A stretch of DNA of 64,000 bases from positions 7,068,001-7,132,000 of the forward strand of contig OZ059895.1 of the NCBI GenBank assembly GCA_964057225.1. The letters are read 5' to 3'. The position numbers were made by a program, and so were the translations under genes. Below, piece after piece: positions 14,341 to 29,419 of this stretch. Every line of letters begins with the position of its first letter. Positions within the stretch are counted from its first letter, which is position 1. The notes under the pieces are model-generated. The model worked only from the letters and a program-made list of their open reading frames with translations. It was not told where the DNA came from and searched no databases. This DNA comes from Auanema rhodensis (lineage: Eukaryota; Nematoda; Chromadorea; Rhabditida; Rhabditidae).

Positions 14341-17300
14341 CCGAAAATGTTCATTGTTCAGTCAATCACAGTCTAGAGTTTTCAATGTTCTTCTGAACAG
14401 GAATACGGTGCACGTGCCATTTGCCTTGGGGTATTCATCTTCATCTTCGGTTTAATTACCCAAGTTTGAGGTACTTTGATGATTCAACAAGGGTTACACC
14501 TGATGTTGAACTAAGTTTTGGAAAGCTCACTATATGTAAGCAACATTGATATTTCATCTTTCTGAAGATTCTGAAGCTTGTCTATCTCTTGACCCAAAAT
14601 GTTCATTGTTGAGACAATCTCAGTCTAGAGTTTTGAAATTTCTTCTGAACAGGAATACGGTGCACGTGCCATTTGCCTTGGGGTATTCATCTTCATCTTC
14701 GGTTTAATTACCCAAGTTTGAGGTACTTTGATGATTCAACAAGGGTTACACCTGATGTTGAACTAAGTTTTGGAAAGCTCACTATATGTAAGCAACATTG
14801 ATATTTCATCTTTCTGAAGATTCTGAAGCTTGTCTATCCCTTGACCGAAAATGTTCATTGTTCAGTCAATCACAGTCTAGAGTTTTGAATGTTCTTCTGA
14901 ACAGGAATACGGTGCACGTGCCATTTGCCTTGGGGTATTCATCTTCATCTTCGGTTTAATTACCCAAGTTTGAGGTACTTTGATGATTCAACAAGGGTTA
15001 CACCTGATGTTGAACTAAGTTTTGGAAAGCTCACTATATGTAAGCAACATTGATATTTCATCTTTCTGAAGATTCTGAAGCTTGTCTATCTCTTGACCCA
15101 AAATGTTCATTGTTGAGACAATCTCAGTCTAGAGTTTTGAAATTTCTTCTGAACAGGAATACGGTGCACGTGCCATTTGCCTTGGGGTATTCATCTTCAT
15201 CTTCGGTTTAATTACCCAAGTTTGAGGTACTTTGATGATTCAACAAGGGTTACACCTGATGTTGAACTAAATTTTGGAAAGCTCACTATATGTGAGCAAC
15301 ATTGATATTTCATCTTTCTGAAGATTCTGAAGCTTGTCTATCCCTTGACCCAAAATGTTCATTGTTGAGACAATCTCAGTCTAGAGTTTTGAAATTTCTT
15401 CTGAACAGGAATACGGTGCACGTGCCATTTGCCTTGGGGTATTCATCTTCATCTTTGGTTTAATTACCCAAGTTTGAGGTACTTTGATGATTCAACAAGG
15501 GTTACACCTGATGTTGAACTAAATTTTGGAAAGCTGACTATATGTGAGCAACATTGATATTTCATCTTTCTGAAGATTCTGAAGCTTGTCTATCTCTTGA
15601 CCCAAAATGTTCATTGTTGAGACAATCTCAGTCTAGAGTTTTGAAATTTCTTCTGAACAGGAATACGGTGCACGTGCCATTTGCCTTGGGGTATTCATCT
15701 TCATCTTTGGTTTAATTACCCAAGTTTGAGGTACTTTGATGATTCAACAAGGGTTACACCTGATGTTGAACTAAATTTTGGAAAGCTCACTATATGTGAG
15801 CAACATTGATATTTCATCTTTCTGAAGATTCTGAAGCTTGTCTATCCCTTGACCGAAAATGTTCATTGTTCAGTCAATCACAGTCTAGAGTTTTGAATGT
15901 TCTTCTGAACAGGAATACGGTGCACGTGCCATTTGCCTTGGGGTATTCATCTTCATCTTTGGTTTAATTACCCAAGTTTGAGGTACTTTGATGATTCAAC
16001 AAGGGTTACACCTGATGTTGAACTAAATTTTGGAAAGCTCACTATATGTGAGCAACATTGATATTTCATCTTTCTGAAGATTCTGAAGCTTGTCTATCCC
16101 TTGACCCAAAATGTTCATTGTTGAGACAATCTCAGTCTAGAGTTTTGAAATTTCTTCTGAACAGGAATACGGTGCACGTGCCATTTGCCTTGGGGTATTC
16201 ATCTTCATCTTTGGTTTAATTACCCAAGTTTGAGGTACTTTGATGATTCAACAAGGGTTACACCTGATGTTGAACTAAATTTTGGAAAGCTCACTATATG
16301 TGAGCAACATTGATATTTCATCTTTCTGAAGATTCTGAAGCTTGTCTATCCCTTGACCGAAAATGTTCATTGTTCAGTCAATCACAGTCTAGAGTTTTGA
16401 ATGTTCTTCTGAACAGGAATACGGTGCACGTGCCATTTGCCTTGGGGTATTCATCTTCATCTTCGGTTTAATTACCCAAGTTTGAGGTACTTTGATGATT
16501 CAACAAGGGTTACACCTGATGTTGAACTAAGTTTTGGAAAGCTCACTATATGTAAGCAACATTGATATTTCATCTTTCTGAAGATTCTGAAGCTTGTCTA
16601 TCCCTTGACCGAAAATGTTCATTGTTCAGTCAATCACAGTCTAGAGTTTTCAATGTTCTTCTGAACAGGAATACGGTGCACGTGCCATTTGCCTTGGGGT
16701 ATTCATCTTCATCTTCGGTTTAATTACCCAAGTTTGAGGTACTTTGATGATTCAACAAGGGTTACACCTGATGTTGAACTAAATTTTGGAAAGCTGACTA
16801 TATGTGAGCAACATTGATATTTCATCTTTCTGAAGATTCTGAAGCTTGTCTATCTCTTGACCCAAAATGTTCATTGTTAAGACAATCTCAGTCTAGAGTT
16901 TTGAAATTTCTTCTGAACAGGAATACGGTGCACGTGCCATTTGCCTTGGGGTATTCATCTTCATCTTCGGTTTAATTACCCAAGTTTGAGGTACTTTGAT
17001 AATTCAACAAGGGTTACACCTGATGTTGAACTAAATTTTGGAAAGCTCACTATATGTGAGCAACATTGATATTTCATCTTTCTGAAGATTCTGAAGCTTG
17101 TCTATCTCTTGACCCAAAATGTTCATTGTTGAGACAATCTCAGTCTAGAGTTTTGAAATTTCTTCTGAACCGGAATACGGTGCACGTCCCATTTGCCTTG
17201 GGGTATTCATCTTCATCTTTGGTTTAATTACCCAAGTTTGAGGTACTTTGATGATTCAACAAGGGTTACACCTGATGTTGAACTAAATTTTGGAAAGCTC

Positions 17301-17560
17301 ACTATATGTGAGCAACATTGATATTTCATCTTTCTGAAGATTCTGAAGCTTGTCTATCCCTTGACCGAAAATGTTCATTGTTCAGTCAATCACAGTCTAG
17401 AGTTTTGAATGTTCTTCTGAACAGGAATACGGTGCACGTGCCATTTGCCTTGGGGTATTCATCTTCATCTTCGGTTTATTACCCAAGTTTGAGGTACTTT
17501 GATGATTCAACAAGGGTTACACCTGATGTTGAACTAAATTTTGGAAAGCTCACTATATGT
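14330..17560. repeat. Satellite block B, sister of about 19,370-22,600
   Basis: Several private variants recur at an offset of exactly 5,039 bp (20 units minus 1 bp): the ttttcaatg variant at 14,383/19,422 and 16,651/21,690, a tttgataattc variant near 17,000/22,039, a double variant (gaaccgg with cacgtccc) near 17,169/22,208, and the single-base deletion in ggtttattaccc near 17,475/22,514. The offset is one base short of 20 units because a 251-bp unit lies between the copies. Roughly 13 units were copied as a block. Confidence 0.8.
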
Positions 17561-20500
17561 GAGCAACATTGATATTCCATCTTTCTGAAGATTCTGAAGC
17601 TTGTCTATCCCTTGACCCAAAATGTTCATTGTTGAGACAATCTCAGTCTAGAGTTTTGAATGTTTTTCTGAACAGGAATACGGTGACCGTGCCATTTGCC
17701 TTGGGGTATTCATCTTCATCTTTGGTTTAATTACCCAAGTTTGAGGTACTTTGATGATTCAACAAGGGTTACACCTGATGTTGAACTAAATTTTGGAAAG
17801 CTCACTATATGTGAGCAACATTGATATTCCATCTTTCTGAAGATTCTGAAGCTTGTCTATCCCTTGACCCAAAATGTTCATTGTTGAGACAATCTCAGTC
17901 TAGAGTTTTGAATGTTTTTCTGAACAGGAATACGGTGCACGTGCCATTTGCCTTGGGGTATTCATCTACATCTTTGGTTTAATTACCCAAGTTTGAGGTA
18001 CTTTGATGATTCAACAAGGGTTACACCTGATGTTGAACTAAATTTTGGAAAGCTGACTATATGTGAGCAACATTGATATTTCATCTTTCTGAAGATTCTG
18101 AAGCTTGTCTATCTCTTGACCCAAAATGTTCATTGTTGAGACAATCTCAGTCTAGAGTTTTGAAATTTCTTCTGAACAGGAATACGGTGCACGTGCCATT
18201 TGCCTTGGGGTATTCATCTTCATCTTCGGTTTAATTACCCAAGTTTGAGGTACTTTGATGATTCAACAAGGGTTACACCTGATGTTGAACTAAATTTTGG
18301 AAAGCTCACTATATGTGAGCAACATTGATATTTCATCTTTCTGAAGATTCTGAAGCTTGTCTATCCCTTGACCCAAAATGTTCATTGTTGAGACAATCTC
18401 AGTCTAGAGTTTTGAATGTTTTTCTGAACAGGAATACGGTGCACGTGCCATTTGCCTTGGGGTATTCATCTACATCTTTGGTTTAATTACCCAAGTTTGA
18501 GGTACTTTGATGATTCAACAAGGGTTACACCTGATGTTGAACTAAATTTTGGAAAGCTCACTATATGTGAGCAACATTGATATTTCATCTTTCTGAAGAT
18601 TCTGAAGCTTGTCTATCTCTTGACCCAAAATGTTCATTGTTCAGACAATCTCAGTCTAGAGTTTTGAATGTTCTTCTGAACAGGAATACGGTGCACTTGC
18701 CATTTGCCTTGGGGTATTCATCTTCATCTTCGGTTTAATTACCCAAGTTTGAGGTACTTTGATGATTCAACAAGGGTTACATCTGATGTTGAACTAAATT
18801 TTGGAAAGCTCACTATATGTGAGCAACATTGATATTTCATCTTTCTGAAGATTCTGAAGCTTGTCTATCCCTTGACCGAAAATGTTCATTGTTCAGTCAA
18901 TCACAGTCTAGAGTTTTGAATGTTCTTCTGAACAGGAATACGGTGCACGTGCCATTTGCCTTGGGGTATTCATCTTCATCTTCGGTTTAATTACCCAAGT
19001 TTGAGGTACTTTGATGATTCAACAAGGGTTACACCTGATGTTGAACTAAATTTTGGAAAGCTGACTATATGTGAGCAACATTGATATTTCATCTTTCTGA
19101 AGATTCTGAAGCTTGTCTATCTCTTGACCCAAAATGTTCATTGTTAAGACAATCTCAGTCTAGAGTTTTGAAATTTCTTCTGAACAGGAATACGGTGCAC
19201 GTGCCATTTGCCTTGGGGTATTCATCTTCATCTTCGGTTTAATTACCCAAGTTTGAGGTACTTTGATGATTCAACAAGGGTTACACCTGATGTTGAACTA
19301 AGTTTTGGAAAGCTCACTATATGTAAGCAACATTGATATTTCATCTTTCTGAAGATTCTGAAGCTTGTCTATCCCTTGACCGAAAATGTTCATTGTTCAG
19401 TCAATCACAGTCTAGAGTTTTCAATGTTCTTCTGAACAGGAATACGGTGCACGTGCCATTTGCCTTGGGGTATTCATCTTCATCTTCGGTTTAATTACCC
19501 AAGTTTGAGGTACTTTGATGATTCAACAAGGGTTACACCTGATGTTGAACTAAGTTTTGGAAAGCTCACTATATGTAAGCAACATTGATATTTCATCTTT
19601 CTGAAGATTCTGAAGCTTGTCTATCTCTTGACCCAAAATGTTCATTGTTGAGACAATCTCAGTCTAGAGTTTTGAAATTTCTTCTGAACAGGAATACGGT
19701 GCACGTGCCATTTGCCTTGGGGTATTCATCTTCATCTTCGGTTTAATTACCCAAGTTTGAGGTACTTTGATGATTCAACAAGGGTTACACCTGATGTTGA
19801 ACTAAGTTTTGGAAAGCTCACTATATGTAAGCAACATTGATATTTCATCTTTCTGAAGATTCTGAAGCTTGTCTATCCCTTGACCGAAAATGTTCATTGT
19901 TCAGTCAATCACAGTCTAGAGTTTTGAATGTTCTTCTGAACAGGAATACGGTGCACGTGCCATTTGCCTTGGGGTATTCATCTTCATCTTCGGTTTAATT
20001 ACCCAAGTTTGAGGTACTTTGATGATTCAACAAGGGTTACACCTGATGTTGAACTAAGTTTTGGAAAGCTCACTATATGTAAGCAACATTGATATTTCAT
20101 CTTTCTGAAGATTCTGAAGCTTGTCTATCTCTTGACCCAAAATGTTCATTGTTGAGACAATCTCAGTCTAGAGTTTTGAAATTTCTTCTGAACAGGAATA
20201 CGGTGCACGTGCCATTTGCCTTGGGGTATTCATCTTCATCTTCGGTTTAATTACCCAAGTTTGAGGTACTTTGATGATTCAACAAGGGTTACACCTGATG
20301 TTGAACTAAATTTTGGAAAGCTCACTATATGTGAGCAACATTGATATTTCATCTTTCTGAAGATTCTGAAGCTTGTCTATCCCTTGACCCAAAATGTTCA
20401 TTGTTGAGACAATCTCAGTCTAGAGTTTTGAAATTTCTTCTGAACAGGAATACGGTGCACGTGCCATTTGCCTTGGGGTATTCATCTTCATCTTTGGTTT

Positions 20501-23500
20501 AATTACCCAAGTTTGAGGTACTTTGATGATTCAACAAGGGTTACACCTGATGTTGAACTAAATTTTGGAAAGCTGACTATATGTGAGCAACATTGATATT
20601 TCATCTTTCTGAAGATTCTGAAGCTTGTCTATCTCTTGACCCAAAATGTTCATTGTTGAGACAATCTCAGTCTAGAGTTTTGAAATTTCTTCTGAACAGG
20701 AATACGGTGCACGTGCCATTTGCCTTGGGGTATTCATCTTCATCTTTGGTTTAATTACCCAAGTTTGAGGTACTTTGATGATTCAACAAGGGTTACACCT
20801 GATGTTGAACTAAATTTTGGAAAGCTCACTATATGTGAGCAACATTGATATTTCATCTTTCTGAAGATTCTGAAGCTTGTCTATCCCTTGACCGAAAATG
20901 TTCATTGTTCAGTCAATCACAGTCTAGAGTTTTGAATGTTCTTCTGAACAGGAATACGGTGCACGTGCCATTTGCCTTGGGGTATTCATCTTCATCTTTG
21001 GTTTAATTACCCAAGTTTGAGGTACTTTGATGATTCAACAAGGGTTACACCTGATGTTGAACTAAATTTTGGAAAGCTCACTATATGTGAGCAACATTGA
21101 TATTTCATCTTTCTGAAGATTCTGAAGCTTGTCTATCCCTTGACCCAAAATGTTCATTGTTGAGACAATCTCAGTCTAGAGTTTTGAAATTTCTTCTGAA
21201 CAGGAATACGGTGCACGTGCCATTTGCCTTGGGGTATTCATCTTCATCTTTGGTTTAATTACCCAAGTTTGAGGTACTTTGATGATTCAACAAGGGTTAC
21301 ACCTGATGTTGAACTAAATTTTGGAAAGCTCACTATATGTGAGCAACATTGATATTTCATCTTTCTGAAGATTCTGAAGCTTGTCTATCCCTTGACCGAA
21401 AATGTTCATTGTTCAGTCAATCACAGTCTAGAGTTTTGAATGTTCTTCTGAACAGGAATACGGTGCACGTGCCATTTGCCTTGGGGTATTCATCTTCATC
21501 TTCGGTTTAATTACCCAAGTTTGAGGTACTTTGATGATTCAACAAGGGTTACACCTGATGTTGAACTAAGTTTTGGAAAGCTCACTATATGTAAGCAACA
21601 TTGATATTTCATCTTTCTGAAGATTCTGAAGCTTGTCTATCCCTTGACCGAAAATGTTCATTGTTCAGTCAATCACAGTCTAGAGTTTTCAATGTTCTTC
21701 TGAACAGGAATACGGTGCACGTGCCATTTGCCTTGGGGTATTCATCTTCATCTTCGGTTTAATTACCCAAGTTTGAGGTACTTTGATGATTCAACAAGGG
21801 TTACACCTGATGTTGAACTAAATTTTGGAAAGCTGACTATATGTGAGCAACATTGATATTTCATCTTTCTGAAGATTCTGAAGCTTGTCTATCTCTTGAC
21901 CCAAAATGTTCATTGTTAAGACAATCTCAGTCTAGAGTTTTGAAATTTCTTCTGAACAGGAATACGGTGCACGTGCCATTTGCCTTGGGGTATTCATCTT
22001 CATCTTCGGTTTAATTACCCAAGTTTGAGGTACTTTGATAATTCAACAAGGGTTACACCTGATGTTGAACTAAATTTTGGAAAGCTCACTATATGTGAGC
22101 AACATTGATATTTCATCTTTCTGAAGATTCTGAAGCTTGTCTATCTCTTGACCCAAAATGTTCATTGTTGAGACAATCTCAGTCTAGAGTTTTGAAATTT
22201 CTTCTGAACCGGAATACGGTGCACGTCCCATTTGCCTTGGGGTATTCATCTTCATCTTTGGTTTAATTACCCAAGTTTGAGGTACTTTGATGATTCAACA
22301 AGGGTTACACCTGATGTTGAACTAAATTTTGGAAAGCTCACTATATGTGAGCAACATTGATATTTCATCTTTCTGAAGATTCTGAAGCTTGTCTATCCCT
22401 TGACCGAAAATGTTCATTGTTCAGTCAATCACAGTCTAGAGTTTTGAATGTTCTTCTGAACAGGAATACGGTGCACGTGCCATTTGCCTTGGGGTATTCA
22501 TCTTCATCTTCGGTTTATTACCCAAGTTTGAGGTACTTTGATGATTCAACAAGGGTTACACCTGATGTTGAACTAAATTTTGGAAAGCTCACTATATGTG
22601 AGCAACATTGATATTTCATCTTTCTGAAGATTCTGAAGTTTGTCTATCCCATGACCGAAAATGTTCATTGGTCAGACAATCTCAGTCTAGAGTTTTCAAT
22701 GTTCTTCTGAACAGGAATACGGTGCACTTGCCATTTGCCTTGGGGTATTCATCTTCATCTTTGGTTTAATTACCCAAGTTTGAGGTACTTTGATGATTTA
22801 ACAACGGTTACACCTGATGTTGAACTAAATTTTGAAAGCTCACTATATGTGAGCAACATTGATATTTCATCTTTTTGAAGATTCTGAAGCTTGTCTATCC
22901 CTTGACCCAAAATGTTCATTGTTCAGTCAATCACAGTCTAGAGTTTTGAATGTTCTTCTGAACAGGAATACGGTGCACGTGCCATTTGCCTTGGGGTATT
23001 CATCTTCATCTTTGGTCTAATTACCCAAGTTTGAGGTACTTTGATGATTCAACAAGGGTTACACCTGATGTTGAACTAAGTTTTGGAAATCTCACTATAT
23101 GTAAGCAACATTGATATTTCATCTTTCTGAAGATTCTGAAGCTTGTCTATCTCTTGACCGAAAATGTTCATTGTTAAGACAATCTCAGTCTAGAGTTTTG
23201 AATGTTCTTCTGAGCAGGAATACGGTGACCGTGCCATTTGCCTTGGGGTATTCATCTTCATCTTTGGTTTAATTACCCAAGTTTGAGGTACTTTGATGAT
23301 TCAACAAGGGTTACACCTGATGTTGAACTAAATTTTGGAAAGCTCACTATATGTGAGCAACATTGATATTTCATCTTTCTGAAGATTCTGAAGCTTGTCT
23401 ATCCCTTGACCCAAAATGTTCATTGTTCAGTCAATCACAGTCTAGAGTTTTGAATGTTCTTCTGAACAGGAATACGGTGCTCGTGCCATTTGCCTTGGGG

Positions 23501-26500
23501 TATTCATCTTCATCTTCGGTTTAATTACCCAAGTTTGAGGTATTTTGATGATTCAACAAGGGTTACATCTGATGTTGAACTAAATTTTGGAAAGCTCACT
23601 ATATGTGAGCAACATTGATATTTCATCTTTCTGAAGATTCTGAAGCTTGTCTATCCCTTGACCCAAAATGTTCATTGTTTAGTCAATCACAGTCTAGAGT
23701 TTTGAATGTTCTTCTGAACAGGAATACGGTGCACGTGCCATTTGCCTTGGGGTATTCATCTTCATCTTTGGTTTAATTACCCAAGCTTGAGGTACTTTGA
23801 TGATTCAACAAGGGTTACACCTGATGTTGAACTAAATTTTGGAAAGCTGACTATATGTGAGCAACATTGATATTTCATCTTTCTGAAGATTCTGAAGCTT
23901 GTCTATCCCTTGACCGAAAATGTTCATTGTTCAGTCAATCACAGTCTAGAGTTTTGAATGTTCTTCTGAACAGGAATACGGTGCACGTGCCATTTGCCTT
24001 GGGGTATTCATCTTCATCTTCGGTTTAATTACCCAAGTTTGAGGTACTTTGATGATTCAACAAGGGTTACACCTGATGTTGAACTAAGTTTTGGAAAGCT
24101 CACTATATGTAAGCAACATTGATATTTCATCTTTCTGAAGATTCTGAAGCTTGTCTATCCCTTGACCGAAAATGTTCATTGTTCAGTCAATCACAGTCTA
24201 GAGTTTTCAATGTTCTTCTGAACAGGAATACGGTGCACGTGCCATTTGCCTTGGGGTATTCATCTTCATCTTCGGTTTAATTACCCAAGTTTGAGGTACT
24301 TTGATGATTCAACAAGGGTTACACCTGATGTTGAACTAAATTTTGGAAAGCTGACTATATGTGAGCAACATTGATATTTCATCTTTCTGAAGATTCTGAA
24401 GCTTGTCTATCTCTTGACCCAAAATGTTCATTGTTAAGACAATCTCAGTCTAGAGTTTTGAAATTTCTTCTGAACAGGAATACGGTGCACGTGCCATTTG
24501 CCTTGGGGTATTCAACTTCATTTTTGGTTTAATTACCCAAGTTTGAGGTACTTTGATGATTCAACAAGGGTTACACCTGATGTTGAACTAAATTTTGGAA
24601 AGCTCACTATATGTGAGCAACATTGATATTTCATCTTTCTGAAGATTCTGAAGCTTGTCTATCCCTTGACCGAAAATGTTCATTGTTCAGTCAATCACAG
24701 TCTAGAGTTTTGAATGTTCTTCTGAACAGGAATACGGTGCACGTGCCATTTGCCTTGGGGTATTCATCTTCATCTTCGGTTTATTACCCAAGTTTGAGGT
24801 ACTTTGATGATTCAACAAGGGTTACACCTGATGTTGAACTAAATTTTGGAAAGCTCACTATATGTGAGCAACATTGATATTTCATCTTTCTGAAGATTCT
24901 GAAGCTTGTCTATCTCTTGACCCAAATTGTTCATTGTTCAGACAATCTCAGTCTAGAGTTTTCAATGTTCTTCTGAACAGGAATACGGTGCACTTGCCAT
25001 TTGCCTTGGGGTATTCATCTTCATCTTTGGTTTAATTACCCAAGTTTGAGGTACTTTGATGATTTAACAACGGTTACACCTGATGTTGAACTAAATTTTG
25101 AAAGCTCACTATATGTGAGCAACATTGATATTTCATCTTTTTGAAGATTCTGAAGCTTGTCTATCCCTTGACCCAAAATGTTCATTGTTCAGTCAATCAC
25201 AGTCTAGAGTTTTGAATGTTCTTCTGAACAGGAATACGGTGCACGTGCCATTTGCCTTGGGGTATTCATCTTCATCTTTGGTCTAATTACCCAAGTTTGA
25301 GGTACTTTGATGATTCAACAAGGGTTACACCTGATGTTGAACTAAGTTTTGGAAAGCTCACTATATGTAAGCAACATTGATATTTCATCTTTCTGAAGAT
25401 TCTGAAGCTTGTCTATCTCTTGACCGAAAATGTTCATTGTTGAGACAATCTCAGTCTAGAGTTTTGAATGTTCTTCTGAGCAGGAATACGGTGACCGTGC
25501 CATTTGCCTTGGGGTATTCATCTTCATCTTTGGTCTAATTACCCAAGTTTGAGGTACTTTGATGATTCAACAAGGGTTACACCTGATGTTGAACTAAGTT
25601 TTGGAAAGCTCACTATATGTGAGCAACATTGATATTTCATCTTTCTGAAGATTCTGAAGCTTGTCTATCTCTTGACCCAAAATGTTCATTGTTGAGACAA
25701 TCTCAGTCTAGAGTTTTGAAATTTCTTCTGAACCGGAATACGGTGCACGTGACATTTGCCTTGGGGTATTCATCTTCATCTTTGGTCTAATTACCCAAGT
25801 TTGAGGTACTTTGATGATTCAACAAGGGTTACACCTGATGTTGAACTAAGTTTTGGAAAGCTCACTATATGTAAGCAACATTGATATTTCATCTTTCTGA
25901 AGATTCTGAAGCTTGTCTATCTCTTGACCGAAAATGTTCATTGTTCAGACAATCTCAGTCTAGAGTTTTGAATGTTCTTCTGAGCAGGAATACGGTGACC
26001 GTGCCATTTGCCTTGGGGTATTCATCTTCATCTTTGGTTTAATTACCCAAGTTTGAGGTACTTTGATGATTCAACAAGGGTTACACCTGATGTTGAACTA
26101 AGTTTTGGAAAGCTCAGTATATGTGAGCAACATTGATATTTCATCTTTCTGAAGATTCTGAAGCTTGTCTATCTCTTGACCCAAAATGTTCATTGTTGAG
26201 ACAATCTCAGTCTAGAGTTTTGAAATTTCTTCTGAACCGGAATACGGTGCACGTGCCATTTGCCTTGGGGTGTTCATCTTCATCTTTGGTTTAATTACCC
26301 AAGTTTGAGGTACTTTGATGATTCAACAAGGGTTACACCTGATGTTGAACTAAATTTTGGAAAGCTCACTATATGTGAGCAACATTGATATTTCATATTT
26401 CTGAAGATTCTGAAGCTTGTTTATCTCTTGACCGAAAATGTTCATTGTTCAGACAATCTCAGTCTAGAGTTTTGAATGTTCTTCTGAGCAGGAATACGGT

Positions 26501-29419
26501 GCACGTGCCATTTGCCTTGGGGTATTCATCTTCATCTTTGGTTTAATTACCCAAGTTTGAGGTACTTTGATGATTCAACAAGGGTTACACCTGATGTTGA
26601 ACTAAGTTTTGGAAAGCTCAGTATATGTGAGCAACATTGATATTTCATCTTTCTGAAGATTCTGAAGCTTGTCTATCTCTTGACCCAAAATGTTCATTGT
26701 TCAGTCAATCACAGTCTAGAGTTTTGAAATTTCTTCTGAACCGGAATACGGTGCACGTGCCATTTGCCTTGGGGTATTCATCTTCATCTTTGGTTTAATT
26801 ACCCAAGTTTGAGGTACTTTGATGATTCAACAAGGGTTACACCTGATGTTGAACTAAATTTTGGAAAGCTCACTATATGTGAGCAACATTGATATTTCAT
26901 ATTTCTGAAGATTCTGAAGCTTGTTTATCTCTTGACCGAAAATGTTCATTGTTCAGACAATCTCAGTCTAGAGTTTTGAATGTTCTTCTGAGCAGGAATA
27001 CGGTGCACGTGCCATTTGCCTTGGGGTATTCATCTTCATCTTTGGTTTAATTACCCAAGTTTGAGGTACTTTGATGATTCAACAAGGGTTACACCTGATG
27101 TTGAACTAAATTTTGGAAAGCTCACTATATGTGAGCAACATTGATATTTCATATTTCTGAAGATTCTGAAGCTTGTTTATCTCTTGACCGAAAATGTTCA
27201 TTGTTCAGACAATCTCAGTCTAGAGTTTTGAAATTTCTTCTGAACCGGAATACGGTGCACGTGCCATTTGCCTTGGGGTATTCATCTTCATCTTCGGTTT
27301 AATTACCCAAGTGTGAGGTACTTTGATGATTCAACAAGGGTTACACCTGATGTTGAACTAAATTTTGGAAAGCTCAGTATATGTGAGCAACATTGATATT
27401 TCATCTTTCTGAAGATTCTGAAGCTTGTCTATCCCTTGACCCAAAATGTTCATTGTTTAGTCAATCACAGTCTAGAGTTTTGAATGTTCTTCTGAACAGG
27501 AATACGGTGCACGTGCCATTTGCCTTGGGGTATTCATCTTCATCTTTGGTTTAATTACCCAAGTTTGAGGTACTTTGATGATTCAACAAGGGTTACACCT
27601 GATGTTGAACTAAATTTTGGAAAGCTCACTATATGTGAGCAACATTGATATTTCATCTTTCTGAAGATTCTGAAGCTTGTCTATCCCTTGACCCAAAATG
27701 TTCATTGTTTAGTCAATCACAGTCTAGAGTTTTGAATGTTCTTCTGAACAGGAATACGGTGCACGTGCCATTTGCCTTGGGGTATTCATCTTCATCTTTG
27801 GTTTAATTACCCAAGTTTGAGGTACTTTGATGATTCAACAAGGGTTACACCTGATGTTGAACTAAATTTTGGAAAGCTCACTATATGTGAGCAACATTGA
27901 TATTTCATCTTTCTGAAGATTCTGAAGCTTGTCTATCCCTTGACCCAAAATGTTCATTGTTCAGTCAATCACAGTCTAGAGTTTTGAATGTTCTTCTGAA
28001 CAGGAATACGGTGCACGTGCCATTTGCCTTGGGGTATTCATCTTCATCTTTGGTTTAATTACCCAAGTTTGAGGTACTTTGATGATTCAACAAGGGTTAC
28101 ACCTGATGTTGAACTAAATTTTGGAAAGCTCACTATATGTGAGCAACATTGATATTTCATCTTTCTGAAGATTCTGAAGCTTGTCTATCCCTTGACCCAA
28201 AATGTTCATTGTTTAGTCAATCACAGTCTAGAGTTTTGAATGTTCTTCTGAGCAGGAATACGGTGACCGTGCCATTTGCCTTGGGGTATTCATCTTCATC
28301 TTCGGTTTAATTACCCAAGTTTGAGGTATTTTGATGATTCAACAAGGGTTACATCTGATGTTGAACTAAATTTTGGAAAGCTCACTATATGTGAGCAACA
28401 TTGATATTTCATCTTTCTGAAGATTCTGAAGCTTGTGTATCCCTTGACCCAAAATGTTCATTGTTCAGTCAATCACAGTCTAGAGTTTTGAATGTTCTTC
28501 TGAACAGGAATACGGTGCACGTGCCATTTGCCTTGGGGTATTCATCTTCATCTTCGGTTTAATTACCCAAGTTTGAGGTATTTTGATGATTCAACAAGGG
28601 TTACATCTGATGTTGAACTAAATTTTGGAAAGCTCACTATATGTGAGCAACATTGATATTTCATCTTTCTGAAGATTCTGAAGCTTGTCTATCCCTTGAC
28701 CCAAAATGTTCATTGTTCAGTCAATCACAGTCTAGAGTTTTGAATGTTCTTCTGAACAGGAATACGGTGCACGTGCCATTTGCCTTGGGGTATTCATATT
28801 CATCTTCGGTTTAATTAGCCAAGTTTGAGGTATTTTGATGATTCAACAAGGGTTACATCTGATGTTGAACTAAATTTTGGAAAGCTCACTATATGTGAGC
28901 AACATTGATATTTCATCTTTCTGAAGATTCTGAAGCTTGTCTATCCCTTGACCCAAAATGTTCATTGTTCAGTCAATCACAGTCTAGAGTTTTGAATGTT
29001 CTTCTGAACAGGAATACGGTGCACGTGCCATTTGCCTTGGGGTATTCAACTTCATCTTTGGTTTAATTACCCAAGTTTAAGGTACTTTGATGATTTAACA
29101 ACGGTTACACCTGATGTTGAACTAAATTTTGGAAAGCTCAGTATATGTGAGCAACATTGATATTTCATCTTTCTGAAGATTCTGAAGCTTGTCTATCCCT
29201 TGACCCAAAATGTTCATTGTTCAGACAATCTCAGTCTAGAGTTTTGAATGTTCTTCTGAGCAGGAATACGGTGCACGTGCCATTTGCCTTGGGGTATTCA
29301 ACTTCATCTTTGGTTTAATTACCCAAGTTTAAGGTACTTTGATGATTTAACAACGGTTACACCTGATGTTGAACTAAATTTTGGAAAGCTCACTATATGT
29401 GAGCAACATTGATAATTCA

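Noticed and set aside
17318-17572. 84-residue frame spanning one satellite unit (also at 22,357 and 24,623)
   Set aside because: It starts at TTG, exists only because of a one-base deletion, and is closed by a stop in nearly all other units; treated as satellite.
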